64,000 bases of DNA from Diplonema papillatum (taxonomy: Eukaryota > Euglenozoa > Diplonemea > Diplonemida > Diplonemidae), in assembly GCA_030068145.1 (NCBI GenBank), contig JAPJBO010000111.1, positions 186,001-250,000 on the forward strand, given 5' to 3'. The first letter of the stretch is position 1. Each line of letters opens with the position of its first letter. Below, piece after piece: positions 12,301-21,900 of this stretch. Under the pieces are notes generated by a model. That model ran no database searches. It saw only the letters and a program-made list of their open reading frames with translations, and was not told where the DNA came from. The translations under genes were made by a program, and so were the position numbers.

Positions 12301-12474
12301 CGCGGCAATCACACGGTGGACCGCCGCCTGCTCTTTGCTGTCCCCGCAGACGCCGTCCATCGCGACGACCAGCACGTCGTCGCCCCTCCTCACGCGCACC
12401 GTGCTGCCCTCTGCCGTCACCCCCGCGGCTTCGCCGCGGATCCTGCAGTACACGCCCAACCCGCTCGGCTCCAT
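6319..12474 (-). CDS. kinesin-like protein with degenerate motor domain
   Basis: An uninterrupted frame of about 2,051 residues. The N-terminal 310 residues resemble a kinesin motor: a GVYCRIRG opening strand, a P-loop GAERTGKT at 76-83 followed by YT, and an SFAEAARSL segment near 297-305 matching the usual FA-R-A helix. The switch I NxxSSRSH and switch II DLAGSE signatures are not recognisable; only ASDSF (about 197) and DCG (220-222) stand in their places. Nucleotide binding is possible but ordinary motility is doubtful. A long disordered middle follows, with poly-Ser, poly-Gln, Thr-Ser repeats and an Asn/Asp/Ser-rich tract (about 1305-1441), then coiled coils at about 1676-1728 and 1836-1955. 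I chose the ATG at 12474 rather than 12519 because a C-run between them differs in length in the two upstream partial copies while MEPSG is conserved. Confidence 0.75.
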   Translation of the reverse strand: MEPSGLGVYCRIRGEAAGVTAEGSTVRVRRGDDVLVVAMDGVCGDSKEQAAVHRVIAAPLAARALGGTSCALIAYGAERTGKTYTLYGPLPHRLHPPDADTSGLLVRVVDDLLAASPSLDLHLSHVGIEADGQLVDFLERSPPGGELDRVEVSDGPRGLAERWCAAFGCSRAVPCAARREAVFAGISGGQARRAKASDSFVLLRASLAGGTARSHLLFADCGPPESHGCRALRSAVAASAGPPGERAAAAVAPSCSALSDLFRFVLAPASGCAARLVVHCDSAPSDSSTSDAAACLSFAEAARSLCNAASPASLSAVASRAATQRAAQPLGTASCSRDEAGENGKNAAGRADLLRWSSVHSGAPGSAELEAPANSCGALAAEDVASSVKSTSTNRAFDAALRSVEAGSAASPVGISASSVPASSPDTHREAGPAASPSGIPAGDRESLGGKAAGPPRPGSASPAEASSARGGSPPLEGPRSPQETNTPPASHPGEQPAKSSPLRQRWKQRTDVLRAGPDTVSPGVLAPDQSRGAAVPAPPSPHKRSPASTMLSSASGGGGEVKGCTAVAVAAPTLPTDGGGGEGPCAASADANDAFEGAGGGGGPSDCFRAVASSHIDPASSLAPSLVNSRSGSGGACTILVNEKMVGCRRSRELSISSSTSSSSSSSCSSSSSPSRRASCGGGADGSTLFARVSRRFYSNTLSNPATPKAAALAAPRVAPRFQLSRQSTPTLSSPGRKCSDSDASGPDGCVDRREPPPGAGGRADSSPRGSGSRGAKDSPLEPAAGHAKEALLGLGPPAGRAAKDSPLEAAAGRSEESPGAAGSSGRERSDSQSSCGNRTPKPEQGHAAGKPGGGGGCRLLEDQTSENSAPSTPVTLSFTARQQPVPDASILSGSRKRMASLSLDPGAGGSEPVVEAKTSKAATTSPFSTPKPKTQQQQAPAGGQAKKPAGPSKSGGKRGSRGDDETPLLASSTGSAARDSRKRASAARITAQPGAARSSSQGPAAKRTPAAQPPVGLAATCRVVGRRSLIASPAKPALGRSARRVSIPDAAAPAKTASTRKGSKTFQSSACRSSSTASDAGATASDCRSPTPTAQPQQEPASPSTQTPKDPRPQPKLKPQQQQQQQRRRERNSKTAGHPSPSPAALAPAKCPLADAKPFSPRRRKAGAKGAPKDADDPPSLATEPLAAAAAPATSTSTSTSTSTSTSTSTSTAAATVAVDEGHPPPLQTRARSARGLRDLAGFGGGGLAAAPGSAAPESPGWLAPRPGAAAPLLGVGAPAPAAAGGGLPGVAASRFGKGGDDSNGSNDEISDNNNDSSNNNDNSNNNNDSSCRNTDNDNGSNSANNNNNNNSNCKNTDNDHDSNNDDNNNSSTNNNSNNNSYNIITNNNNNSSGNNSKSDNDSSCNNDSSCNNDSSCNNDNSNNNDNSNSNDNSNDNTNGVVQVEPNRTGAASRSPLQAGSATPPFPLRPRNLVSSGDHPPANAADWPSRHPRAPQTRATWQGSPRACLKAADKDAALPVEDGTRRAQQGEAAPPEAAGKPPGACATVAAEAAGSIGTRELQLEPCSAPPPMQSMGTPDPPAAAASSPPPLGQNRQGLLVQPSLPAADSLAPAPCSSKPAPAASGPRAPAAFSLDAGAAVRGTAKPKGDGNPAIRWLNMSVCAAGGGEDGGQAGLGHLVRLLKGLAEKEEQCEKEKLKVKEATAETARVKMECGLLRKRLAAVESDEVSARREPREFPTSPPQELVEPLDEASHYTLDRPADGDDAFYTRAVPSTLSPLLQSTPGAAPSRVHFTRRSSAAEESLNSITSGSQTGSFSGSRTRSLSPSLEGKVAAGVEWLEMKLEVKKLRTRVKGLTQALDEAKLESNELAERLSASEKAKQDVISKYINAASRLEESRKWMRRFKRSVLVEKERQLPALNDELKHRVTVQRLVEREGEVKTLKESVTGLQALLATVSDPKSSSADAAARSMGELLLDDGALKDSVSSMMRILEHCFRNVSSREGSPKATPPLDVSSPHLCPTSPDKVFPLFSRPRAAKWSTPSLDDLLT
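8157..8558 (-). repeat. trinucleotide tract encoding an Asn/Asp/Ser-rich region
   Basis: Interrupted GTT/GTC/GCT triplets on the plus strand encode runs of Asn with Asp and Ser in the kinesin-like protein. It lies inside the coding sequence and keeps the frame. Confidence 0.9.
8834..8887 (-). repeat. hexanucleotide repeat (GTTGAT)9 encoding Thr-Ser repeats
   Basis: Nine perfect GTTGAT units on the plus strand encode alternating Thr and Ser within the kinesin-like protein. Confidence 0.95.
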
Positions 12475-12730
12475 TCCGCCACGCCCCCCCCCCGTTGGGC
12501 AAGCCGGTCCCCCCGCCACGACACCCCGTCCCCTGAGTGGTTCTGCGAACGTTTTTCAGCGTTTATTGCGGTTTAAAAGTTCGGTTTTCAGAGCGATGGT
12601 TAGCTAGTGCTTGAGACTTTTCAAACAAGCGCTCCGTGCTTTTACAGGAAATGCTCCGGGTGGCCCGCCACTTTACCTGGATTTACCTGTTGTTCCTCCT
12701 TCTAGTTTCTGCAATTGGCGGTCCTCCTAC

Positions 12731-12822
12731 GGGTATTTCCGACAAAACCAGTGCTGGAACGATTATTTCCGACAAAACAAGTGCTGGAACGAGTTTTTCC
12801 GACAAAACAAGTGCTGGAACAA
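12731..12822 (+). repeat. 30-bp tandem repeat, three copies
   Basis: TTTCCGACAAAACCAGTGCT-type units start at 12736, 12766 and 12796, exactly 30 bases apart. Two copies of the same unit sit at the equivalent place in the next tandem copy (about 13332-13390). They lie just beyond the breakpoint of each truncated kinesin copy. Confidence 0.9.
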
Positions 12823-12840
12823 AGCCAAAAACAGAACCCC

Positions 12841-13260
12841 GGGCCGTAACGTCTTCCCGGTGCGCTCGGCGCCGTAGGCGATCAACGCGCAGCTGGTCCT
12901 CCCGAGGGCGCGCGCCGCCAGCGGCGCGGCAATCACACGGTGGACCGCCGCCTGCTCTTTGCTGTCCCCGCAGACGCCGTCCAACGCGACGACCAGCACG
13001 TCGTCGCCCCTCCTCACGCGCACCGTGCTGCCCTCCGCCGTCACCCCCGCGGCTTCGCCGCGGATCCTGCAGTACACGCCCAACCCGCTCGGCTCCATTC
13101 CGCCGCGCCCCCCCCCCCCGTTGGGCAAGCCGGTCCCCCCGCCACGACACCCCGTCCCCTGAGTGGTTCTGCGAACGTTTTTCAGCGTTTATTGCGGTTT
13201 AAAAGTTCGGTTTTCAGAGCGATAGTTAGCTAGTGCTTCTACAGGAAATGCTCCGGGTGG
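12841..13260 (-). pseudogene. truncated 5' copy of the kinesin-like gene, echo 1
   Basis: Starting from ATG at 13098 this copy repeats the first 83 codons of the kinesin-like gene almost exactly, through the P-loop GKT. It then breaks into unrelated sequence with a stop in the 30-bp repeats. The 5' flank (to about 13260, with CTGAGTGGTTCTGCGAACG and GTTTAAAAGTTCGG) is also duplicated. At the break the parent TATAGGGTGTACG is shortened to TAACG, an eight-base deletion. It can encode only a fragment ending at the P-loop. Confidence 0.85.
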
Positions 13261-13407
13261 CCCGCCACTTATCCTGATTATACCTGTTGTTCCTCCTTCT
13301 AGTTTCTGCAACTGGCGGTCCTCCTACGGGTATTTCCGACAAAACCAGTGCTGGAACGAGTATTTCCGACAAAACAAGTGCTGGAACAAAGCCAAAAACA
13401 GAACCCC

Positions 13408-13800
13408 GGGCCGTAACGTCTTCCCGGTGCGCTCGGCGCCGTAGGCGATCAACACGCAGCTGGTCCCCCCGAGGGCGCGCGCCGCCAGCGGCGCGGCAAT
13501 CACACGGTGGACCGCCGCCTGCTCTTTGCTGTCCCCGCAGAAGCCGTCCATCGTCTGCCCCTCCTCACGCGCACTGTGCTGCCCTCCGCCGTCACTCCCG
13601 CGGCTTCGCCGCGGATCCTGCAGTACACGCCCAACCCGCTCGGCTCCATTCCGCCGCGCCCCCCCCCTGTTGGGCAACCGGTCCCCCCGCCACGACACCC
13701 CGTCCCCTGAGTGTTTCTGCGTTTCTTTTTGGGTGAAAGTTCGCTTGCGACTTTTTTGAACAAGCGCTACGTGCTTTTTTAGAGTGTGAGTGCCTTTCTA
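13408..13800 (-). pseudogene. truncated 5' copy of the kinesin-like gene, echo 2
   Basis: A second tandem copy with ATG at 13649 and the same breakpoint after the P-loop. It has an internal deletion near 13550 that removes part of the VRRGDDVLVV segment and shifts the frame, so it is more decayed than echo 1. Its 5' flank diverges after CTGAGTG but regains similarity at ACAAGCGCTACGTGCTTTT. Confidence 0.85.
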
Positions 13801-15260
13801 GCGGGATAGTCGGGGTGCCCCGCTACTTGCAGAGTTTTGTTGAAGGTTTACGTCGGCTAACTTCCAACTAAACCTCGCGTGGCTAAAGCGGTGCGTGTGC
13901 TGCTCGTTCAAGGAGTGGAGCTGGCGATTCTTTTTCGTTTCCCTATCCGTGTGCTGAGCTTGAGCCCACACATTCCGCTCACCTTGCCCTTTCGAGTGCT
14001 AGTCGCAGTAGATATCTGTCGGCCTACTCTCACGGTTGGACGATGCGGTCTTTTGACCTGATGAACAGTTTTTCGCGAAAGGCGAGGGATGCAAGGGACG
14101 GGCCAGGGGGTTCTTCTTCTTTCGACAAGAGAGCAGCTGGGGAGGGGCAACAAGAACGCGGAAACTGAGACAAATATACAGAGACGAGCCCGGGGAAGGG
14201 GCTCCGGGCTTCTGTACGGGCGTGCAGCTGGCGATTCACGACGGAGCGCGGATCGGCGCAGGTTGTGAGGCAGTGCGTGACACTGCGTTCGCCTGAAGGC
14301 GGTTCGATTGATTGATTGAACAAAGGGAGTCACTTTGAATGGCGTGGAAAGGCGAGCGTGTCGTTTTCGCTAAGAGGATACACGAAATCTGTGGCAACAA
14401 TCGGCCAACGACTACTTCTTCGCACGCTCGGAGCCGTGTCTCGGAGCTTGCACTCGTCTGCAGTGGTGTCTTCAGGTGGTTGCTCCGAGGCTCTACCTTG
14501 CTAAATATGAAGAAATTGACCAGCGCATTGTGACCGCCAAGTGCGAAAAAGTAGTCGTTACTCGATTTGCCGCCGGAGGCCATTTTTTACATACGAACGA
14601 CACCACGCGTGCCTTTGGGAGATGACACATTTTTTGCTGGTGCCGAGCTCGCTCGATCTGCTGTTCCAGCCACGCTGGCCGGAAGAAAAGTGGTGGCTAG
14701 GGGAACTTGCCTTCTTCCCAACCCATAATGACCTGTATTTCTTGCTTCGCGCAGGCCCTGCGTCTTAATCGACTCCGCCGCTTTTGCAGCGGCGTCCGGA
14801 GGATGGGCAAGATGCAGCGCCTTGGCACTGGAACCGAGTTTCTGTCGCATGTTTTCCGCCCCCGGGGCACATGATCGCTGTCACTGCCACGATGGACCAA
14901 TGTTTTTGTAGTGCGGTGGATTTGCAGTGGTCTCTACCAGTCCGTCAACTAGCTACAGCGAAGCGCTCGTCGAGGTCGAGGGCACAGTGGAGTAACTCCG
15001 AGCTCATGTCCGTTCAAGGCTTCAGAATACATCGAAGAAGAGCGTTTCACCCCGTTTGAGTGCGCCCACTCCCAGATGCTCAAGACGTGTCACAGCACCG
15101 TAGGTCAGTTTTCAAACCCTCGGCGAGTTGGTCAGGCAAGTGAAGAGCACGTCCAACTCGGCAAGGTTTCGACAACGCCTTCGCCGCTTTCCACCTGGCA
15201 AAAAAGCTGCGCCACCCTGAGAACCTACTCGAAAAATACGAGAGGCAAGTTGCTTTGATT
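13801..15260. other. spacer without a recognisable gene
   Basis: No frame shows the GC-rich third-position bias of the neighbouring genes, and I see no known domain, RNA gene or clear repeat. Confidence 0.45.
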
Positions 15261-15909
15261 GCTTCAAGAATACTAGGGACGAGTTGCTATGCTTGCTTTC
15301 TTGGCATTTTGTGTTCAAGCGGGACGACAACCTACTTTGAAGGATACGGACCAACTAAGGATACTAGGGACTCGTTGCTTTGCTCGCTTTCTCGGCGTCT
15401 TCCGCGGGCTTTACTCCCTGCTGCCGGTGGAAGAGGACGTGCAGCCAGACGCTTTGCCCGGGCGGGAGGCTGGGGTTTGTCTCCCTGAGCTCCTCTGCTT
15501 TGGCGGCGGCGGCGGGTCCGCTGCCTTCAAGCGGGTGGTCCACGTCTCGGACGACGACGACAGCGCGTGGGCGACGGTCGAGAAGGCGCGCATCAGGTCT
15601 TCGAGCTCGCGACCAGTTGCACTCCAGCGCGGTCAGCCGCCGGCCCAGCAGCACAGCCTTCCCCGCGTGTGCTGCGTCAAAGAATCCTAGGGACTAGCTG
15701 CTTTATTTGCTTTCTCGGCGTCTTGTGTTCAGGCGGGCGGACAACCTACTTCGAACAATTTGGCGGACTAGTTGCTGCGCGTGCTTACTTTGCGTCTTGC
15801 ACGGCCTTCTTCATGGGTGCCTCAGGCAGGCGAACAACCTACTACGAAGAATACGAGGCGAACAACCTACTTCGAAGAATACTGGGCGAACAACCTGCTT
15901 CGAAGAATA
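15260..15909 (-). pseudogene. 3'-end copies of the SAM-domain gene
   Basis: Bases about 15370-15655 repeat the last roughly 95 codons of the neighbouring gene. ALSSSSETWTTRLKAADP and AKAEELRETN are readable, with deletions and a frameshift. The final TTGCTTTCTCGGCGTCTT segment of the gene is reiterated further at about 15296 and 15706. At 15833-15912 a 26-base unit containing GCGAACAACCTACTTCGAAG is repeated three times. These nested copies lie directly downstream of the parent stop codon, in the same orientation. Confidence 0.85.
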
Positions 15910-18900
15910 CTAGGGACTAGTAGTTGCTTTGCTTGCTTTCTCGGCGTCTTGCGCAGGTTTTCCCCCCTGAGCTGCAGGTGGAAGAGGACGTGCAGCCAGA
16001 CGCTTTGCCAGCGCGTCTACCCGGGCCGTGAGGCTGAGGTTTGTCTCCCTGAGCTCCTCTGCCTTGGCGGCGGCGGCGGGGTCCGCTGCCTTCAAGCGGG
16101 TGGTCCACGTCTCGGACGACGACGACAGCGCGTGGGCGACGGTCGAGAAGGCGCGCATCAGGTCTTCGAGCTCGCCCTTCGCGGCCCGCACCTGCCCCGC
16201 CGCGTTTTTGGCGGCCAGCAGCTCGCCCCGTGCCGCCGACAAGTTGCCTTCCAGCGCCGCCAGCCGCCGGTCCAGCGGCACAGCCGCCCCACGCGGCTTC
16301 CCGGGCGCCGTTCTCGCCCCCACCTGCCTCGCGGTCCGGGCGGGTGACCCAGAACCCCCCCTCCGCAACGGCCTGGCTGTGCTCGCCATCGTCGTGGACA
16401 ACTCGTGCACGGCGAAGTCGTCTCCGAGGCTTGACTCCTCCGGCGACGGTTTCCCACCCTGCCGTGGGGCCGCCCGGGTGGGAGAACTCGACCCGCTTCT
16501 TCGCCGCCTGGCGGTGCCCCCTGTTGTCGTCGACAACTCGTGCACGGCGAAGTCCTCGCCGTGGCCCGACTCTCCGGCCGCCGCAGACGGGGCGGGCGAC
16601 GCGGCGACCCTGCCCGGCGGCTTCCTGACCGAGCTCGCGGCTGTCGTCGTGGACAGGTCGAGGGCTGCGTCGTCGCCTCCCCCGCTGGAGCTCCCCAGCC
16701 GGGGCGACACCTCCGCGGCCGGCCGCCTGCCCCTGGCGGCCGGCGGCGCCTTCTTCCCGCGCGGGCGCGCGTCGGAGCCGGCGGTCGTCGTCGACAAGTC
16801 CAGCGCGGCTTCGTCGTCGCCCCTGCTCGACTCCGGCCGCGGAGAAACCTCCGCCGCCCGCTTCCCAGCCTTCGCGGCCGACAACCCGGAGGCCGCGGGG
16901 GTTCCCCTGCCCCGCGGGCGCCTCTCCGAGCCTGCCGTCGCCAGCAGGTCGACCGTTCCTTCGTCGCCTCCCCCGCTGGAGCCCGATACGTCTGCGGCCG
17001 GGTTCCTGCGGCGGGCGGTTGGCGCCTTTTTCCCGTGCGGGCGCGCGTCGGAGCCGACGGTTGTCGTGGACAAGTCCAGCGCGGCTTCGTCGTCCGCTTT
17101 GCCGGGCACGACCAACCCTGTGGTCGGCGTGAGGATCAGCGCCGGGATGTCCGTCGGGATGCTCATCGACGAGGCCGACGACGCGGAGGAGAGCGGCTTG
17201 CTCGCGTCCGGGACCACGTGCACGGTGAAGTCGCTGGGACTGCGCAGCAAGGCCTGTGCAGAGAGGATGCTGGGGGATCCGATGGCAGACGACGGTTCCG
17301 GGTGCGCGTCGAGTTCTGACATCACGCGAGACAGCGGCGCGGGGGCTGGGGCGGACTTTCGGGTGCGCGGGGGTGAGTTGCTTCTCGGGATTCCGAAGGA
17401 GACGCGGTTTCGGGCTGTGTTGTTGTGGTCGTCCGTCGAGCCCAGGCGGCTGAAGGACCGCAGCGAGCTCTTCTTGCCGACGACGAGCGGCGACTTGAGG
17501 ACCGGCGACGCGTACGACACGGGCAGCGCGCCGACGATGGGCGACTCCTGCGAGACGGCGCGGGGGGTTTGGGGCGTCAACGGCGGCCTGCGCGGGGTTC
17601 TCGGGGTGGCCACGGAAGCCGCGGAGGGCACGCCGGCGACGCTGGCTGGCACCGGCCCGTGCCCCGGATGCGCGCCTTTGTCCCAAACGGGCGGCACCCG
17701 CGTCTTCCGCACGCGCGCGGGCGACGGAGCCGGGTCTGAGTCGCCGTCGTTTTCGGAGGAATGCTCGCTCGCCTTCGGCCTCGGGGAGACGACAGACGCG
17801 ACGGACGGGTAATGAGCGAGGTTGATGCCGCGCGACCCGGATCTGGTGATCCCGCCCTTCCTCCAGGCGGCACGCTGTTTTCGGGGCTCCGACCCGCTTG
17901 CTTGTTCGGAAGCCCGACCTTCGTGCCTCCCCCTCGGTGAAGCCACGGAGGCGACGGACGGGTAATGGGCGAGGTTGATCGGGGTCGAGTTGTGCGAGCC
18001 GGATCTAGGAACCCCGCCCTTCCCCCACGCGGAGGGCACCTTCGATTGGCCGGCGCGCGTGGGCACGCGTGTCACGGAATCCTGCTTCGCGGGTTCCGAG
18101 TCACTCGCTCGTTCAGATGCTCGATCTTCGCGTTTCCCCCTCGGTGAAGCCACGGAGGCGACGGACGGGTACTGGGCGAGGTTGATGGGGGTCGAGCTGT
18201 GCGAGCCGGACCTGGAAATCCCGTCCTTTCCCCACACGGACGGCACGCGCGGCTTGCGCGTTGCGGAACTCTTTTTTGCGGGTTCCGAGTCACCTGCTTG
18301 CTCAGATGTTCGATCCTCATGTTTCGCCCTTGGCGACGCCACCGAAGCGACGGACGGATAATGCGAAAGTTTGATGGGAGTCGGGATGTGCGAGCCGGAC
18401 CTGGCAACCCCATCCTTTCCCCACACGGAGGGCACCCGCGGCTTGCGCGTTGCGGAACTCTGTTTTGCGGGTTTCTCTGAGTCACTTGGTTGTTCAGATG
18501 TCCGATCTTCGTGCTTCGCCCTCGGCGACGCCACCGAAGCGACAGACGGGTAATGCGAGAGGTTGATGGGGGTCGACGGGTTGTGCGCGCCGGACTTCGG
18601 AGCCCCACCCTTTCCCCACACGTTGGGCACGCGCGGCTTGCCGGCGCGCGCCCGCGCCGCGGGGTTCGGCTTCGCAGGTTCCGCGTCACCGGGTTGCCCG
18701 GACGCCTGCTTCGGCTTGGGAGAGACGACCGAAGCGGCAGACGGGTGGTTCGCAAGGTCGATGGAACCGGCGAGCCCACCCTCGCCCCAGATGGACGGAA
18801 CCTTCACTTTCCCGACGGGGGGGGGCGCCCAGCCGGCGTCGCCGCTGCTTGGCGCCGGGGGCTGGCCGGCGGGCGGCCGGCCGCGCTGGTTACTCTCCGA

Positions 18901-21900
18901 CCGCAACCCGTCTTCTTCTTCCCCCGGTTCCCCTCGTTCGCCGCGCGGCGTGCCTTCGTCGCGGTACTTCCCCTCGTCGACCTGCACCAGCATCACGGAG
19001 TCCGTCCGCAGGCCTTCTTCTCGAGGCTTCGCGCTCCCCAGCGCCGCCGGCTGCTCTTTTCGGGCCGGCTTCCCCTCGGCCCGCGCCGCAGGCACCCGCC
19101 CTCGTGCCGGCCGCACGACCCCCCTGGCGGGGGAGTTGTGCGGCGCCTGCGCCGGCCGCGAGCTTCTGGGCACCGCGAGCCTGTGCAGGGGGTCCTCCGG
19201 CGGCGGCGCCGACGCCGCCCGCGCCGCGGCCGCAGGCTGCGGCGAGTGCCGCCTGGGCACCGGGGGAGCGGAGTCCGCGCGCACAGTGCGCCCGAAGGCG
19301 ACGGCGTGCTTGTCTGGCTCCCTCGGGCGGGGCGGCGGGGGGCGGTCCTTGCGGGGGTGGGCCCCCGGGCTTGCGGAGGGCCGGCGGCGCTCGGGCTCCG
19401 GCCGCACCGTCCGGCCGAACACGACCTGAAACCCGCCGTCTCCCCCGCGCTGCGGGGTCGCGGCGGCATTGCCGCCCCCAGCAGCCGATTCCCGCGGCGT
19501 CTCCGGCTCGCTGGCGTGCGATTTCGCGTCGTTCTCCGGCAGCGACTCGGTCGTCGACGTGTTCGACGGGTCCAGGTCTGGGGCTAGGTTCGCCTCCTCG
19601 GCGGGCCTCCGGCCCCTGGGGATGGGGAGGCCGGCTGGGTGCCCGACGGACCCCGCGTGCCGCTTGCGGTCGCCCGGCCCGGTTTGCGGCCGCTTCGGGC
19701 GGTACGCGCCGCGGAGCACGTCGGCGAGGAGCTCGCTGCGGAGGAACGACGACCGCGCGTGCGAAGCCGCGTCGTCGGCGCTGGTGCTGGCCACGACGCT
19801 CGGCCAGTCGTCCGGGTCGAACTCGCCAGCCCACGGCACACCCCCCGCCGCCGCGGGCTCCTCTGCCCACTCCGGCTCCGGCGGTTTTCCTTCGACCCGC
19901 TGGTTCTCCTTGTCCGCCCATTCCGAGGGGTCGAACTCGCCTGGCGGCGGCTTCTCGACGCCCGCCGAGGGCGGTGCGAGCTCGCGCCGGGTCTCCGGCT
20001 GGAGGCAGGTCCATTCGGACGGGTCGAAATCCGACCCAAAATCGGCGACGCCGTCCCCCGCGGGAGACGTGTGCCCCCTGCGGGTGCTCGGGCGCGATCC
20101 GTCGCCGGGGCTTGGCGGGCCTGGTGGTGGTAGCGTGCGGCCGCCGTCCGGTGGCAGTTGGCCTTCCTCCGCCGTGTGGTCGATGCCGCCTCGACCGGAC
20201 TGCGACAGGCTGGTGGCGTCTTCCCCGCTGTGCTCGCGGCCTGGTTCGGAGCAGGTATCTTCGAAGGATATTTTTGGCCTGCCGAGCGCAAGGTCGCCGG
20301 GCTGGTCGCCGAGTTGCGCGTCTCCTGCTTCTTGACGGGGCAGCCCGCGTCCGCCGTCCGGTAGTAGTTGGCCTTCCTCCGCCGCGCTGCCGACGACGCC
20401 TCGACTGGAAGCGCTTCCCTGCGAGAACTGGCTGGCGGCGCCTTCCCCGCTGTGCTCGCGGCCTCGTTCGGAGCAGGTTTCTTCGAAGGACCTTTTCGGT
20501 CCGCCGAGCTCAACGTCGTCGGGTTGGTCCCCGAGTTGCGCGTCTCTTGCTTCTTGACGGGGCAAACCGCGTCCGCCGTCCGGTAGTAGTTGGCCTCCTT
20601 CCCCCGCCGTGCGATCGACGACGCCTCGACTGGACAGGCTGTCGAGCCCGCCATTGCGATCCAAAACTGGTTCGGGGCAGGCTTCTTCTTCGGCGGGCTC
20701 TTTCGGTCCCCCGAGACCAAGGTCGGCGAGAAGTGCCTGCCCGTGCGCCGGTCTTTCCGGCGCGCCTCCGCGGCCGGCGCCCGCGGGTTCGGAGCCGCCA
20801 AGACCCGGGGGCAGGTTCTCGCGCGTTGCGCCGGCTTTCCCGTCAGAGCTCGCGGGGTTCAAATTCATCCCGTGAGGAAGCAGAGCAACTCCGTGCGTGC
20901 GCGCGGGACCGCTGCGCTGGGCATTCGCGGGATTGAAACCGTCGGGTGTGCTCGTATAAGCGGGCGCGCCGGCTTTCCCGTCAGAGCCCGCGGGTTTCAT
21001 CCCGTGAGGAAACAGAGCAACTTCAGACGCTGAGTCGAGAGGGTTCGCCTGCGTGTGGGCGGGACCGCTACGCTGGGCATTCGCGGGGTTGAAACTGTCG
21101 GAAGACGGGGTGTTTCCGGGCGTCGACCCGGGTGTGCTCGTATAAGCGGGCGCGCCGGCTTTCCCGTCAGAGCCCGCGGGTTTCATCCCGTGAGGAAACA
21201 GAGCAACTTCAGACGCTGAGCCGGGAGAGTTCGCCTGCGTGCGCGCGGGACCGCTGCGTTGGGCATTCGCGGGGTCGAAACCGTCGAAAAACGGGGTGTT
21301 TCCGGGCGTCGACCCGGGAGTGCCCGTATAAGCGGGCGCGCCGGCCCTCCGGTGGGAGGCCGCGGGCTCGGGGCCGCCAGAAGCCCGCGCCATCGCGGGG
21401 GCCGGGCCGGGTGCGGGGAACCCTGGTGTATTCTCGGGCGTCGCCCCTTCGGGCGGCGCGCCGGCGCCGTGCGCGGCGCCGGGGGCCCTGGAAGGGTGCG
21501 GGGTGCTCGGCCGCTTGGTGTGGACCGGCTTGTGGACGCCGACGATGACTGGGTCGCCAGGGACGCCGCGCTGGGGGTTGGTGGCGGGGTTGGGGGGGGG
21601 CGCGGGGGGCGGCTCGCGGCCGAGGGTGATTTCGGAGACGCGGGCGGCGGGCGTGTTGCGGGTAGCGGTGAGGACGAGGCTCGTCGGCGGCATGGCGAGG
21701 GAGACCTTGTCGCCCGGGAAGTGCACGGAGACCGCGGCGGGGTCCTCGGGGGGGAAGCCTTTGACTTCTCCGGTTCTGCCGGCCATAAGCCCGGCGTGGG
21801 GGTACCGCTTGGCGTTCAGCGCGCCCATGGTCTTCCACAGCCGCGACATCGTCGGGATGACCCGCACGGTGTCCGCAACCTTCAAGCAGAACTTCGCCCC

